Below are positions 1-7,106 of a stretch of 64,000 nucleotides of DNA, in pieces; position 1 is the first letter of the stretch, and every line of letters begins with the position of its first letter. The notes beneath the pieces are model-generated. The model was not told where the DNA came from and did no database searches. It saw only the letters and a list, made by a program, of their open reading frames with translations. The stretch is from UBA5734 sp964499985 (GTDB lineage Bacteria > Bacillota > Clostridia > Saccharofermentanales > UBA5734): contig CAZCMX010000001.1 of the NCBI GenBank assembly GCA_964499985.1, positions 42,083 through 106,082 on the forward strand. Direction: 5' to 3'. The position numbers and the translations under genes were made by a program.

Positions 1-289
1 AAAGATCGGCCAGGGTGATCGAGCGGATCAGGCCTTCGTCGACTTTGTCCAGAGGAATTTTCTCAAATTCCAGAGCAGCCGGACATAGTTTCCGGCGGCG
101 AACCAGGAAACGGAAGAAGAGGACCAGATCATAGCGGTATTCCTTGATCGTCAGTGGCGACCGTTCCTTGATCGACTGGAAATAGCCGAGGAACTGGTCT
201 AGCCAGACAAAGCTGTCCCGGGCCTTTTGCTCCGCTGGAAAAAAGGATTGGCCGGCCGCCTGTTCCGGATTGATCTTGGGGTCACTCAT
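1..289 (-). CDS. Tyrosine recombinase (XerC/D-like), N-terminal part only
   Basis: An open frame runs from an ATG at 289-287 off the left edge, giving about 96 residues. After a short polar leader, residues about 25-65 (WLDQFLGYFQSIKERSPLTI, then KEYRYDLVLFFRFL) match the SAM-like core-binding domain that precedes the catalytic domain in XerC/XerD-type recombinases. The catalytic R-H-R-Y residues lie outside the window. A GGAAAGGA ribosome-binding site precedes the ATG. It is divergent from asd. Xer proteins resolve chromosome dimers; from this fragment alone it could also be another integrase of the same fold. The ordinary chromosomal context favours a housekeeping Xer-type protein. Confidence 0.72.
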   Translation of the reverse strand, partial: MSDPKINPEQAAGQSFFPAEQKARDSFVWLDQFLGYFQSIKERSPLTIKEYRYDLVLFFRFLVRRRKLCPAALEFEKIPLDKVDEGLIRSITLADL

Positions 290-343
290 CTTCTGGTCCT
301 TTCCCGATCCATTTGGTATCATTTTCCCTGAAGAAGTACTCGC

Positions 344-372
344 TTGTCAAAGAGGTTTTGCTATGGTAAAAT
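344..372 (+). promoter_or_regulatory. Sigma-A-type promoter of asd
   Basis: TTGTCA (344-349) and TAAAAT (367-372) are separated by exactly 17 bases, each hexamer matching the consensus at five of six positions. They lie about 60 bases before the asd start codon. No riboswitch-like structure is evident in the short leader. Confidence 0.7.
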
Positions 373-431
373 TCACGCGATAAAGACAAATGTCCGCGAT
401 GGATGGACTTTGCACATGAAGGAGAAGCAGC

Positions 432-1517
432 ATGGATAAGAAATTGAAAGTAGGCGTGATCGGCGGCACCGGCTATGTCGGCCAGCGCTTTTTGACTTTG
501 CTGGACCAGCATCCCTGGTTCGAAACGGTGGCGATTGCCGCCTCCCCCCGTTCAGCCGGTAAAACCTATGCCGAGGCGGTGGAGGGACGCTGGAAGATCG
601 AGCGCGACCTGCCGGCAGCCATGGCCGCGATCCAGGTCCAGAGCACCGAGGCCATGCGCGAATTCTGCGAGCAGGTCGATTTTGTCTTCTGCGCCGTCGA
701 TATGAAAAAGGATGAAATCCGGGCGCTCGAGGAACAGATCGCCCGGTTCGAAACCCCGGTGGTATCGAACAATTCAGCCCATCGCTGGACCCCGGATGTT
801 CCGGTGATCATCCCCGAGATCAATCCGGAGCATGCTCAGCTGATCGAAGCTCAGCGCCGCCGTCTCGGCACCAGCCGCGGCTTCATCACCGCCAAGCCCA
901 ATTGCTCGATCCAGAGCTATGTGCCCGCCCTGGCCGCCCTGAAGGATTTCGGCCCGGAGCAGGTCTTTGTCAGCACCTACCAGGCGATTTCCGGAGCAGG
1001 CAAGACTTTCCAGGACTGGCCGGAGATGGTCAATAACCTGATCCCCTATATTGGGGGCGAAGAAGAGAAGAGCGAGCAGGAACCGTTGAAGATCTGGGGC
1101 ACGATGCAAGATGGCCAGATCGTCAAGGCTCAAAGCCCGGTCATTTCAGCCCAGTGCTACCGGGTCGCTGTCCAGGAAGGCCATACGGCTTCCGTTGCCG
1201 TCAAGTTCAAAACCAAACCCAGCCAGGAGGAGATCCTTTCTTGCTGGGCCAGCTATGAGGGGATTCCGCAGCAGGCCAAGCTGCCGTCGGCCCCAACGCC
1301 TTTCCTGACCTATTTTGCCGAGGATAACCGGCCACAGCCGGTCCTCGACCGCGAGGTCGGACAGGGTATGGGCATCGCGATCGGCCGCCTGCGCGAAGAT
1401 CCGCTTTTTGACTACAAATTTGCCTGTCTCTCCCACAATACGATCCGTGGCGCCGCCGGCGGTGCCGTCCTGACGGCTGAACTGCTCGTCCATCTGGGAT
1501 ATATCGGCAAAAAGTAA
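432..1517 (+). CDS. asd: Aspartate-semialdehyde dehydrogenase
   Basis: It reduces aspartyl-4-phosphate to aspartate 4-semialdehyde with NADPH, the second step of the lysine/threonine/methionine pathway and of diaminopimelate supply for peptidoglycan. The 361-residue protein starts with a Rossmann motif (VGVIGGTGYVGQRF, residues 8-20). The catalytic cysteine is in PNCSIQ (Cys158), and QAISGAG and GHTASVAV follow as in the family. The NCSIQ form and the C-terminal NTIRGAAGGAVLTAELL resemble the archaeal/fungal-type enzymes. GAAGGAG just upstream supports this ATG. lysC, the preceding pathway step, is in this window at 56 kb, so the two genes are not in one operon. Confidence 0.95.
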   Translation: MDKKLKVGVIGGTGYVGQRFLTLLDQHPWFETVAIAASPRSAGKTYAEAVEGRWKIERDLPAAMAAIQVQSTEAMREFCEQVDFVFCAVDMKKDEIRALEEQIARFETPVVSNNSAHRWTPDVPVIIPEINPEHAQLIEAQRRRLGTSRGFITAKPNCSIQSYVPALAALKDFGPEQVFVSTYQAISGAGKTFQDWPEMVNNLIPYIGGEEEKSEQEPLKIWGTMQDGQIVKAQSPVISAQCYRVAVQEGHTASVAVKFKTKPSQEEILSCWASYEGIPQQAKLPSAPTPFLTYFAEDNRPQPVLDREVGQGMGIAIGRLREDPLFDYKFACLSHNTIRGAAGGAVLTAELLVHLGYIGKK

Positions 1518-1586
1518 CCCAAGGCATGGACCGGAAGACCTGATCTACGCTACAATTGGCATCATGAAGGGATCCGGGAGGACAGC

Positions 1587-2570
1587 ATGATTACCATCAA
1601 AGACATCGCCGAACGTGCGGGTGTTTCCTATGCCACAGTATCGAGAGCCTTGAACAACCGCTCCGATGTCAGTAGCGAGACCAGAAAGCTGATCATGGAG
1701 CTGGCGGCTGAAATGGGCTACCAGCCCAATGCCATCGCCCGCAGCCTGGTCAAGCGCAAATCGATGAACATTGCCCTGATCGTGCCAGACGTATCCAATC
1801 CATTCTTTGCGGATATCACCATGGCAGTCAATTCTGCCGCCGAAAACGCCGGATACACGACCATGGTCTGCAATACCGGCTGGGATCAGCAGAAGGAGCA
1901 GGAAAAGCTGCGGATCATGGTCGAGCAGCGCGTAGACGGCATCATCCTCAAGCCAACCGGATTTTTCAAGCCCGAAACCCTCGAGGCCTACAATGTGCCG
2001 ATCGTGGTGTTCTGGCATGCCGGGGATGATGACCTGTCGTATATCGAGGTCGACCATGAGGCAGGCAGCCGCCTGGCCGTCCAGCATCTGGTTGACCGGG
2101 GCTATAAGCGCATCGCCTATATCGGTGGCCAGGAGACCTCACCGTCCAACCAGATCCGTCTGCTGGCCTATCAGCAGACCTTGCAGGAGAATGGCCTGGT
2201 CGTCGATCCGAAGCTGATCAGCTTTGGTGGTTTCCGCCTCGAGAGCGGCTATGAGCGGTTTGGCCGGATGATGCAGCTGCCCAAGCCACCCGATGCCGTT
2301 TTCTGCAGCAATGACATCATCGCACTCGGGGTTCTCCAATATGCCCGCGAGCACAATATCCGCGTCCCCGAGGATTTTGGCATCATCGGTTTCGATGATA
2401 TCAATTATGCCTCCTTGCCCCAGATTTTGCTCAGCACCGTTTCTCAGCCCCGTGACAAGCTCGGGGAAGAGGCCCTGAATGCGCTCATCCGCGAAATGGA
2501 GGCTTTCCCGGACCGGACCCGGCAGAGAATCCTGGTCGCACCCGAGCTGAAGGTCCGTTCCACGACCTGA
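1587..2570 (+). CDS. LacI/GalR-family transcriptional regulator
   Basis: A 327-residue repressor-type protein. Residues 1-50 form the LacI helix-turn-helix and hinge (ITIKDIAERAGVSYATVSRA, then GYQPNAIARSLVKRKS). The rest is a periplasmic-binding-protein-like effector domain, with IALIVPDVSNPFFADI at about 62-77 and the late motif FGIIGFDDINYASLPQ. The ligand, probably a sugar, cannot be read from sequence. GGGAGGACAGC precedes the ATG. A TACAAT at 1551-1556 may be its -10 element. It stands alone between asd and leuA with no sugar transport or catabolic gene beside it, so it is either a global CcpA-like regulator or acts on a distant target. Confidence 0.9.
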   Translation: MITIKDIAERAGVSYATVSRALNNRSDVSSETRKLIMELAAEMGYQPNAIARSLVKRKSMNIALIVPDVSNPFFADITMAVNSAAENAGYTTMVCNTGWDQQKEQEKLRIMVEQRVDGIILKPTGFFKPETLEAYNVPIVVFWHAGDDDLSYIEVDHEAGSRLAVQHLVDRGYKRIAYIGGQETSPSNQIRLLAYQQTLQENGLVVDPKLISFGGFRLESGYERFGRMMQLPKPPDAVFCSNDIIALGVLQYAREHNIRVPEDFGIIGFDDINYASLPQILLSTVSQPRDKLGEEALNALIREMEAFPDRTRQRILVAPELKVRSTT

Positions 2571-2619
2571 ACGATCGCCCGCCGGGACCTAACCGAGACC
2601 ATAACCGAAAAGTCAAGGC

Positions 2620-2649
2620 TTGACGCCCGGCAAACGGTTGTGCTAGATT
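2620..2649 (+). promoter_or_regulatory. Extended -10 promoter of the leuA leader
   Basis: TTGACG (2620-2625) is followed after 18 bases by TAGATT (2644-2649), preceded by a TGC that makes an extended -10. It sits immediately upstream of the T-box leader, so transcription would begin near 2655. Confidence 0.65.
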
Positions 2650-2654
2650 ATTGC

Positions 2655-2960
2655 AAACGAACCTTTACAACCACAGACCTCACGTCGAAGAGGACCAGTA
2701 GACCAGCGAATGGATTTCAGAGAGCTGCCGCCAGGTGCAAGGCAGTATCCGGACGAGGTTGAACTCACCTCTGAGTGCACGCACTGAACCTCTGGCAGCA
2801 GGGTAGTAGGAGGCGTCGGGTTCTCCCGTTATCGAGACAGGGTATCGGCCTTTTGGGCCTGCACCCGCAGAGTGCATCGCTTTTAGCGATGAAGCGCAGT
2901 GGTACCGCGAAAGTCTTCATCAGTCTTTCGTCTCGCAAACAGAGACGAAAGACTTTTTTT
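2655..2960 (+). promoter_or_regulatory. T-box leader responding to uncharged tRNA-Leu
   Basis: A roughly 300-base untranslated leader precedes leuA. It has a large stem I region with an AGTA/GACC internal motif, a T-box antiterminator core (GCAGTGGTACCGCG at about 2896-2909) and a strong terminator. The triplet after GAA in the stem I return strand is CTC (2764-2766), followed by A, which is the usual placement of the specifier codon. CTC encodes leucine, and the downstream gene makes leucine. Uncharged tRNA-Leu would pair with the specifier and with the TGGTACC bulge to favour antitermination. The specifier position is inferred from motif spacing rather than a computed fold. Confidence 0.88.
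2922..2960 (+). terminator. T-box intrinsic terminator/attenuator
   Basis: A perfect 13-bp stem, AGTCTTTCGTCTC (2922-2934) with GAGACGAAAGACT (2942-2954), is followed by a run of T. It would be mutually exclusive with the T-box antiterminator just upstream. Confidence 0.92.
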
Positions 2961-3005
2961 ATTTCGCCTGGCCTGGCACTTAACCTTGAAAGGAGACTCT
3001 ACCCC

Positions 3006-4673
3006 ATGAAAAACGTCCAGAAATACCAGCCATTTCCGCCCGTCCACCTGCCCGACCGCCAATGGCCCAACCGGACCCTGACCAAAGCCCCGCTCTGGTG
3101 CAGTGTCGATTTGCGCGATGGCAACCAGGCACTGGAAATTCCCATGAATCTCGAGCAGAAATTGAAATTTTTCCAGCATCTGGTGGATCTGGGCTTTAAA
3201 ACGATCGAAATCGGCTTTCCCGCTGCTTCAGATACTGAATTCGAGTTTACCCGCCATCTGATCGACCATCAGCTGATCCCTGAAGATGTCACCATCCAGG
3301 TGCTCACCCAGTCACGCCAGCACATCATTGAACGGACCTTCGAGGCTCTGCGCGGAGTCGGAAAGGCGGTCGTCCATCTCTACAATTCCACCTCGACCCT
3401 GCAGCGCGAAGTAGTTTTCCGCATGGACCAGGCCCAGTGCAAGGAATTGGCTGTCTTCGGTGCGAAGCTGGTCAAAGAATTTGCCGAGAAGGACACCTTG
3501 GGCAGTGAATTCACTTTCGAGTATTCGCCGGAAAGCTTTACGGGTACGGAAATGGATTTTGCCGTTGAAATCTGCGATGCCGTCTGTGCGGTCTGGCAGC
3601 CCACCCCGGAGCATAAGGTGATCATCAATCTGCCGGCCACGGTGGAAATGTCCACCCCGAATATCTATGCCGACCAGATCGAATATTTCTGCCGCAAGAC
3701 CCAGTATCGCGACAGCATCTGGGTCAGCCTGCATACCCACAATGACCGCGGCACGGCCGTGGCGGCCACTGAGCTGGCCTTGCTGGCCGGCGCCGACCGG
3801 GTCGAAGGGACCTTGTTTGGCAATGGCGAGCGGACTGGCAACAGCGATATCCTGACCTTGGCCATGAATCTGTTCTCACAGGGGATCGATCCTGAACTCG
3901 ATTTCTCCAATATGAACGACATCATCGATATTTACGAGGAAAACACCCGCATGACAGTGCCTCAGCGCCATCCTTATGCCGGCAAGCTCGTCTATACGGC
4001 TTTCTCTGGCTCGCACCAGGATGCCATCAATAAGGGCATGGCGATCATGAAAAAAGGGAAGAGGCACTGGGCAGTGCCCTACCTGCCGATCGATCCACTC
4101 GATGTCGGCCGCTCCTATGATCCGATCATCCGGATCAACAGCCAGTCCGGCAAGGGTGGTGTGGCCTATATTCTGGAGCAGCATTTTGGCTATCAGCTGC
4201 CCAAGCCTGTCCAGCAGGCGTTCTCGACGATCGTCACCCGCGTATCCGACCAGCGCCAGTCCGACCTCACGCCGGCCGACCTGCATGAATTGTTCCTCGA
4301 AACCTATGTCAACCGCAGGCAGCCGCTCGACCTGATCAGCTATCGTGAGGAAATGCTCGATGACAAGACGGTCCAGATGAGTGCCCAGATCAAGGTCAAG
4401 GACGTGGAATACAGCATCAGCGGGTCGGGCAATGGCTTGCTTGACGCATTCTGCCAGGCTTTGCAGAACCATCTCAATGGCCATTTTGAAATCACGGCCT
4501 ATCATGAGCATGCTCTGGAACGTGGTACCGGTTCAGAGGCCATCACCTATGTGATCATCCAGAATGGCGGCAATAAGACTTATATTGGCGCCGGCATTTC
4601 CTCAAGTGTCAGCCGCTCCTCATTGCGGGCGATTCTGTCGGCCGTCAACCAGATCCCAGGCATTGTGTCCTGA
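3006..4673 (+). CDS. leuA: 2-isopropylmalate synthase (long LeuA2-type)
   Basis: It condenses acetyl-CoA with 2-oxoisovalerate, the first committed step of leucine synthesis. The true start is the ATG at 3006, behind AAAGGAG; the frame stays open further upstream, but that region is the T-box RNA. The 555-residue length and the opening PFPPVHLPDRQWPNRTL match the long bacterial/fungal-type enzyme. The catalytic TIM barrel shows DLRDGNQALE and the metal-binding HTHND with GTLFGNGERTGN. The last 130 residues form the LeuA regulatory domain that binds leucine for feedback inhibition. The gene is thus likely controlled twice, by the T-box and by product inhibition. No leuB, leuC or leuD gene lies in the window. 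Confidence 0.95.
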   Translation: MKNVQKYQPFPPVHLPDRQWPNRTLTKAPLWCSVDLRDGNQALEIPMNLEQKLKFFQHLVDLGFKTIEIGFPAASDTEFEFTRHLIDHQLIPEDVTIQVLTQSRQHIIERTFEALRGVGKAVVHLYNSTSTLQREVVFRMDQAQCKELAVFGAKLVKEFAEKDTLGSEFTFEYSPESFTGTEMDFAVEICDAVCAVWQPTPEHKVIINLPATVEMSTPNIYADQIEYFCRKTQYRDSIWVSLHTHNDRGTAVAATELALLAGADRVEGTLFGNGERTGNSDILTLAMNLFSQGIDPELDFSNMNDIIDIYEENTRMTVPQRHPYAGKLVYTAFSGSHQDAINKGMAIMKKGKRHWAVPYLPIDPLDVGRSYDPIIRINSQSGKGGVAYILEQHFGYQLPKPVQQAFSTIVTRVSDQRQSDLTPADLHELFLETYVNRRQPLDLISYREEMLDDKTVQMSAQIKVKDVEYSISGSGNGLLDAFCQALQNHLNGHFEITAYHEHALERGTGSEAITYVIIQNGGNKTYIGAGISSSVSRSSLRAILSAVNQIPGIVS

Positions 4674-5209
4674 TGGCATACGTGAACATCCGGCCCGCAC
4701 AGCCAGGCGATTATCCGGCGATCCGGCGTATCCTGGGCTACTATATCGAGCAGACTACGGCCAGCTGGCGTTACGAGGTTCCTGGCCCGAGCTGGATCGA
4801 GCAATTTGCGGCCAGCCACCAGACCCCGGAGCGGCCGGTATTTGTGGCCGACTTTGAGGGACAGATCGTCGGTTATAGCTGCCTGTCTGATTTTCGGACC
4901 TATGAAGGTTATTGGCCCTGTGCGGAAAACAGTGTCTATGTGCTGCCAGACTATTTGAACCAGAAGATCGGCAGCCGGCTGATGCAGGCTTTGCTGAATG
5001 CCGCGGCCAAAACGCGATTGAAAAAAATCATTGCCGCCATTGATGCCGATAACCAGTCAAGCGTGCAATTCCACGAGCGCTTTGGTTTTGCCATCTGCGG
5101 CGAGCTCAAAGACATCGGTTTCAAAATGGATCGCTGGCTGAGCCTGGTCCTGATGGAACTCGATCTGGCTGAATATCAGGCTGCGCAAACATCCAGCGGG
5201 CCCGGCTGA
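4673..5209 (+). CDS. GNAT acetyltransferase, phosphinothricin acetyltransferase-like
   Basis: A 178-residue GNAT-fold protein. It begins with VNIRPAQPGDYPAIRRILGY, and the central segment with SVYVLPDYLNQKIGSRLMQA contains the acetyl-CoA-binding loop (about residues 88-110). The tail AIDADNQSSVQFHERFGFAI is typical of the Bar/phosphinothricin acetyltransferase-like branch. Homologues acetylate small amines or amino acid analogues such as methionine sulfoximine. The actual substrate is unknown. Its ATG overlaps the leuA stop (TGATG), so it is probably translationally coupled and transcribed with leuA. A strong terminator follows. Confidence 0.82.
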   Translation: MAYVNIRPAQPGDYPAIRRILGYYIEQTTASWRYEVPGPSWIEQFAASHQTPERPVFVADFEGQIVGYSCLSDFRTYEGYWPCAENSVYVLPDYLNQKIGSRLMQALLNAAAKTRLKKIIAAIDADNQSSVQFHERFGFAICGELKDIGFKMDRWLSLVLMELDLAEYQAAQTSSGPG

Positions 5210-5258
5210 ACCCCAGACCAGGCAAAAGGGGTCCAGATCTGATATAGGGCACCTGAGA

Positions 5259-5298
5259 AGAGGCTGACTGCCGGATTTTCCGGAACAGCCTCTTTTTC
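5259..5298 (+). terminator. Intrinsic terminator of leuA-acetyltransferase transcript
   Basis: AGAGGCTG (5259-5266) pairs with CAGCCTCT (5286-5293) around an inner CCGG/CCGG stem and is followed by TTTT. Confidence 0.85.
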
Positions 5299-5312
5299 TT
5301 GATTTTCTCCCT

Positions 5313-5348
5313 GCCAATTAGACAAAATTATTATTTTGTCTAATTGGC
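5313..5348. repeat. Perfect 36-bp AT-rich palindrome
   Basis: GCCAATTAGACAAAAT (5313-5328) and its exact reverse complement ATTTTGTCTAATTGGC (5333-5348) flank a 4-base TATT loop. Its base composition is far below the local GC level. It lies between two convergent terminators and is not followed by a T-run itself. It could be a cruciform, a protein-binding site or the remnant of an element; the sequence does not decide. Confidence 0.85.
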
Positions 5349-5353
5349 GATTT

Positions 5354-5392
5354 CAAAAAAACGCAGCTGGGGGGACTGCCCTGGCCAGCTGC
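5354..5392 (-). terminator. Intrinsic terminator of the minus-strand membrane-protein gene
   Basis: On the minus strand CGCAGCTGG (5392-5384) pairs with CCAGCTGCG (5370-5362) and is followed by a run of seven T (5361-5355). It lies just past the stop of the gene ending at 5448. Confidence 0.75.
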
Positions 5393-5447
5393 GGCTGATT
5401 TAAGGATCAAGGGGTCGAAACAAGGCCTGATTGCTGCTCCTCGATGA

Positions 5448-5900
5448 TCAAGGGCTGGCGGTTGTTCCCAGGCTGATGGCCTCACCCAGATGCTTGACGC
5501 CAATGATCCGGTACCATTCGGAAAGATCCTGGATGGGATTGTAGACATTCAGCAAAAGGATCGCCAGCAGAACGGCAAACAAAATCAGCAAGGCTCTGCG
5601 CAAAAAACGCTGCTGGCGTTCGGACTGACGCTTGCGGTTGATTTTCGCCACCGTGGTATAGCCCTTGAGACGATAGACGCGTTCCTGGCCAACCCGGCGG
5701 ATCGCCTTGACCGCCTGCTTGCTGTCTCGTTTCAAATCGAGCTTCAGCTGGCGCAGCCAGAACGGACCATGTTTCTTCAGATAGGCCATCCCCTGGGCCA
5801 GCCGGGCTTTCACCGGTTCGAAAAATGCCAGCAGCCGGTCCAGTCCCTGGGGCTGGGCAGGCCTTACCGGTTGATCAGGTTTGGTATCGAGACTTTTCAA
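5448..5900 (-). CDS. Small basic single-pass membrane protein of unknown function
   Basis: A 150-residue protein I do not recognise. The first 100 residues are rich in Lys and Arg and mostly polar or helical. They are followed by one clear membrane segment (LLILFAVLLAILLL, about residues 104-117) and a roughly 30-residue tail. The positive charge before the segment predicts the N-terminus in the cytoplasm. It is divergent from lexA, so its start region lies close to the SOS boxes and it might share LexA control. It resembles cell-division or DNA-associated small membrane proteins that often sit beside lexA in Firmicutes, such as YneA, but it has no LysM motif, so no name is given. Confidence 0.6.
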   Translation of the reverse strand: MKSLDTKPDQPVRPAQPQGLDRLLAFFEPVKARLAQGMAYLKKHGPFWLRQLKLDLKRDSKQAVKAIRRVGQERVYRLKGYTTVAKINRKRQSERQQRFLRRALLILFAVLLAILLLNVYNPIQDLSEWYRIIGVKHLGEAISLGTTASP

Positions 5901-5969
5901 ATTGCAGCTCCATCCTTTGTGTCCAAATCACAAGGGATATTATAACGTAAAATCGGGACTGCAACAAAA

Positions 5970-6028
5970 CGAACATAAGTTTGACAAGGCCATGCCAGTT
6001 TGTTACGATTGATTTGAACATGTGTTTG
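5970..6028 (+). promoter_or_regulatory. lexA promoter with two LexA (SOS) boxes
   Basis: Promoter: TTGACA (5981-5986), 17-base spacer, TACGAT (6004-6009) with an extended TG. Box 1, CGAACATAAGTTTG (5970-5983), overlaps the -35. Box 2, TGAACATGTGTTTG (6015-6028), lies just after the -10. Both fit GAAC-N4-GTTTG, a near match to the Gram-positive LexA consensus CGAAC-N4-GTTCG. The arrangement indicates autorepression of lexA and possible repression of the divergent gene. Confidence 0.85.
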
Positions 6029-6043
6029 TTTTGGAGGCCTGAC

Positions 6044-6673
6044 ATGACAACCTATCCATTTACCCGTTCCAATGTCGATGACACGGTCAACCGGGTCTAT
6101 GAATATATTGTCGACTATATCCGGGACAAGGGCTATCCGCCGGCTGTCCGCGATATTTGTGCCGGGGTCGGGATTCGCTCGACGTCAACCATCCACAGCC
6201 ATTTGCAGCGCCTGCAGCAGCAAGGCAAGATCGTCTACTCCTCAGGCAAACGCCGGGCCATCACCATCCCGGAGCAGGAGGCCAACCGTGTGGTCTCACT
6301 GCCGCTGGTCGGTGAGGTCACCGCCGGCATGCCGATCTTCGCCCAGGAGAATATCGAGCGCTTCTTCCCTTTCCCTGCCGATTTCCTGCCGGATGACCGG
6401 GATATCTTTGTCCTCAAGGTCAAGGGCGACAGCATGGTCGGTGCCGCCATCCTCGATGGTGACTATGTGATCGTCAGGAAACAATCCAATGCCCGGACCG
6501 GGGATATCATTGTCGCCCTCGTCGGCGATGAAGCGACAGTCAAGAAACTGGCCAATGTGGACGGCCAGATTGTCCTCCAGCCGCAAAACCCAGCCTATCC
6601 CCTGATTCCCTTTGACAAGCCTGACTGCCAGATCCTGGGCAAGGTCTGCGGACTCTACCGGGCCCATGGCTGA
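6044..6673 (+). CDS. lexA: LexA repressor (SOS regulator)
   Basis: A 209-residue SOS repressor that cleaves itself when activated by RecA filaments. The N-terminal winged helix (residues about 15-70) includes YPPAVRDICAGVGIRSTSTI and HSHLQRLQQQGKI. The cleavage site is Ala94-Gly95 in EVTAGMP. The catalytic pair is Ser130 (KGDSM) and Lys167 (ATVKKL). The start at 6044 is chosen because GGAGG precedes it, the N-terminus then matches family length, and earlier in-frame codons would include the promoter and operator. The two upstream boxes show autoregulation. It converges on hfq with 11 bases between the stops. Confidence 0.96.
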   Translation: MTTYPFTRSNVDDTVNRVYEYIVDYIRDKGYPPAVRDICAGVGIRSTSTIHSHLQRLQQQGKIVYSSGKRRAITIPEQEANRVVSLPLVGEVTAGMPIFAQENIERFFPFPADFLPDDRDIFVLKVKGDSMVGAAILDGDYVIVRKQSNARTGDIIVALVGDEATVKKLANVDGQIVLQPQNPAYPLIPFDKPDCQILGKVCGLYRAHG

Positions 6674-6684
6674 CCGAGTGGCAG

Positions 6685-7002
6685 TCACTGCATGTGCAGG
6701 GCCTTCGTATCGGGTTCTTCTGTGCGGGGCGCATCATTGAAGATATAGGAGAAATCCTCCTGGGGATCGATCAGGCAGATTGCCGTTTTGAAGGCCAGGC
6801 GCTGGCGGCCATTCGTCCGCAGGATGATGCTGTGCTGGTCAAATCCGATGATCTGGCCGTATTTGATGCTCTGATCGATGAAATGGACAGCCACGGGCAC
6901 GCGTTCTCGGCGGCATTGATTGAGAAAAACATCCTGGAGCTTGAGATCATAGGACTGGCGTTCCGGATGGGAACGGGTCGATGTAGACGCATTGGAATTC
7001 AT
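6685..7002 (-). CDS. hfq: Hfq-family RNA chaperone, divergent
   Basis: A 105-residue Sm-fold protein. LQDVFLNQCRRERVPVAVHF (from about residue 22) and GQIIGFDQHSIILR match the Hfq Sm1 motif, and the Sm2 segment reads FKTAICLIDP where most Hfq proteins have YKHAIST. Hfq forms hexamers that bind small RNAs and A- or U-rich mRNA tails. The change of the conserved YKH to FKT affects the proximal RNA-binding pore, so RNA preference may differ. The N-terminus (about 20 residues) and the acidic C-terminus are longer than in short Clostridium forms. GGAGGG precedes the ATG. Its place after miaA is the classical miaA-hfq neighbourhood. Confidence 0.85.
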   Translation of the reverse strand: MNSNASTSTRSHPERQSYDLKLQDVFLNQCRRERVPVAVHFIDQSIKYGQIIGFDQHSIILRTNGRQRLAFKTAICLIDPQEDFSYIFNDAPRTEEPDTKALHMQ

Positions 7003-7086
7003 GCTGCGCCCTCCTTTCTCTTTCAGGATGAGCGTACAATAAGACGGGACATTTGACCATTAACTCAATCAGAAACTTTTCGACAA

Positions 7087-7105
7087 AACCGGCCTGGGGC
7101 TGGTT
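7087..7105 (-). terminator. Weak hairpin after miaA
   Basis: On the minus strand AACCAGCC and GGCCGGTT form an 8-bp stem (one G-T pair) with a 3-base loop, followed by TTTTG. It may partly terminate transcription between miaA and hfq. The stem is short and its first arm overlaps the end of miaA. Confidence 0.4.
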
Positions 7106-7106
7106 T

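Noticed and set aside
1..289. Prophage or integrative element boundary
   Set aside because: The recombinase fragment is beside ordinary housekeeping genes with no att repeat or phage gene visible; an Xer-type protein is more likely.
2775..3005. N-terminal extension of LeuA
   Set aside because: The region is the T-box leader RNA with a terminator; LeuA starts at 3006.
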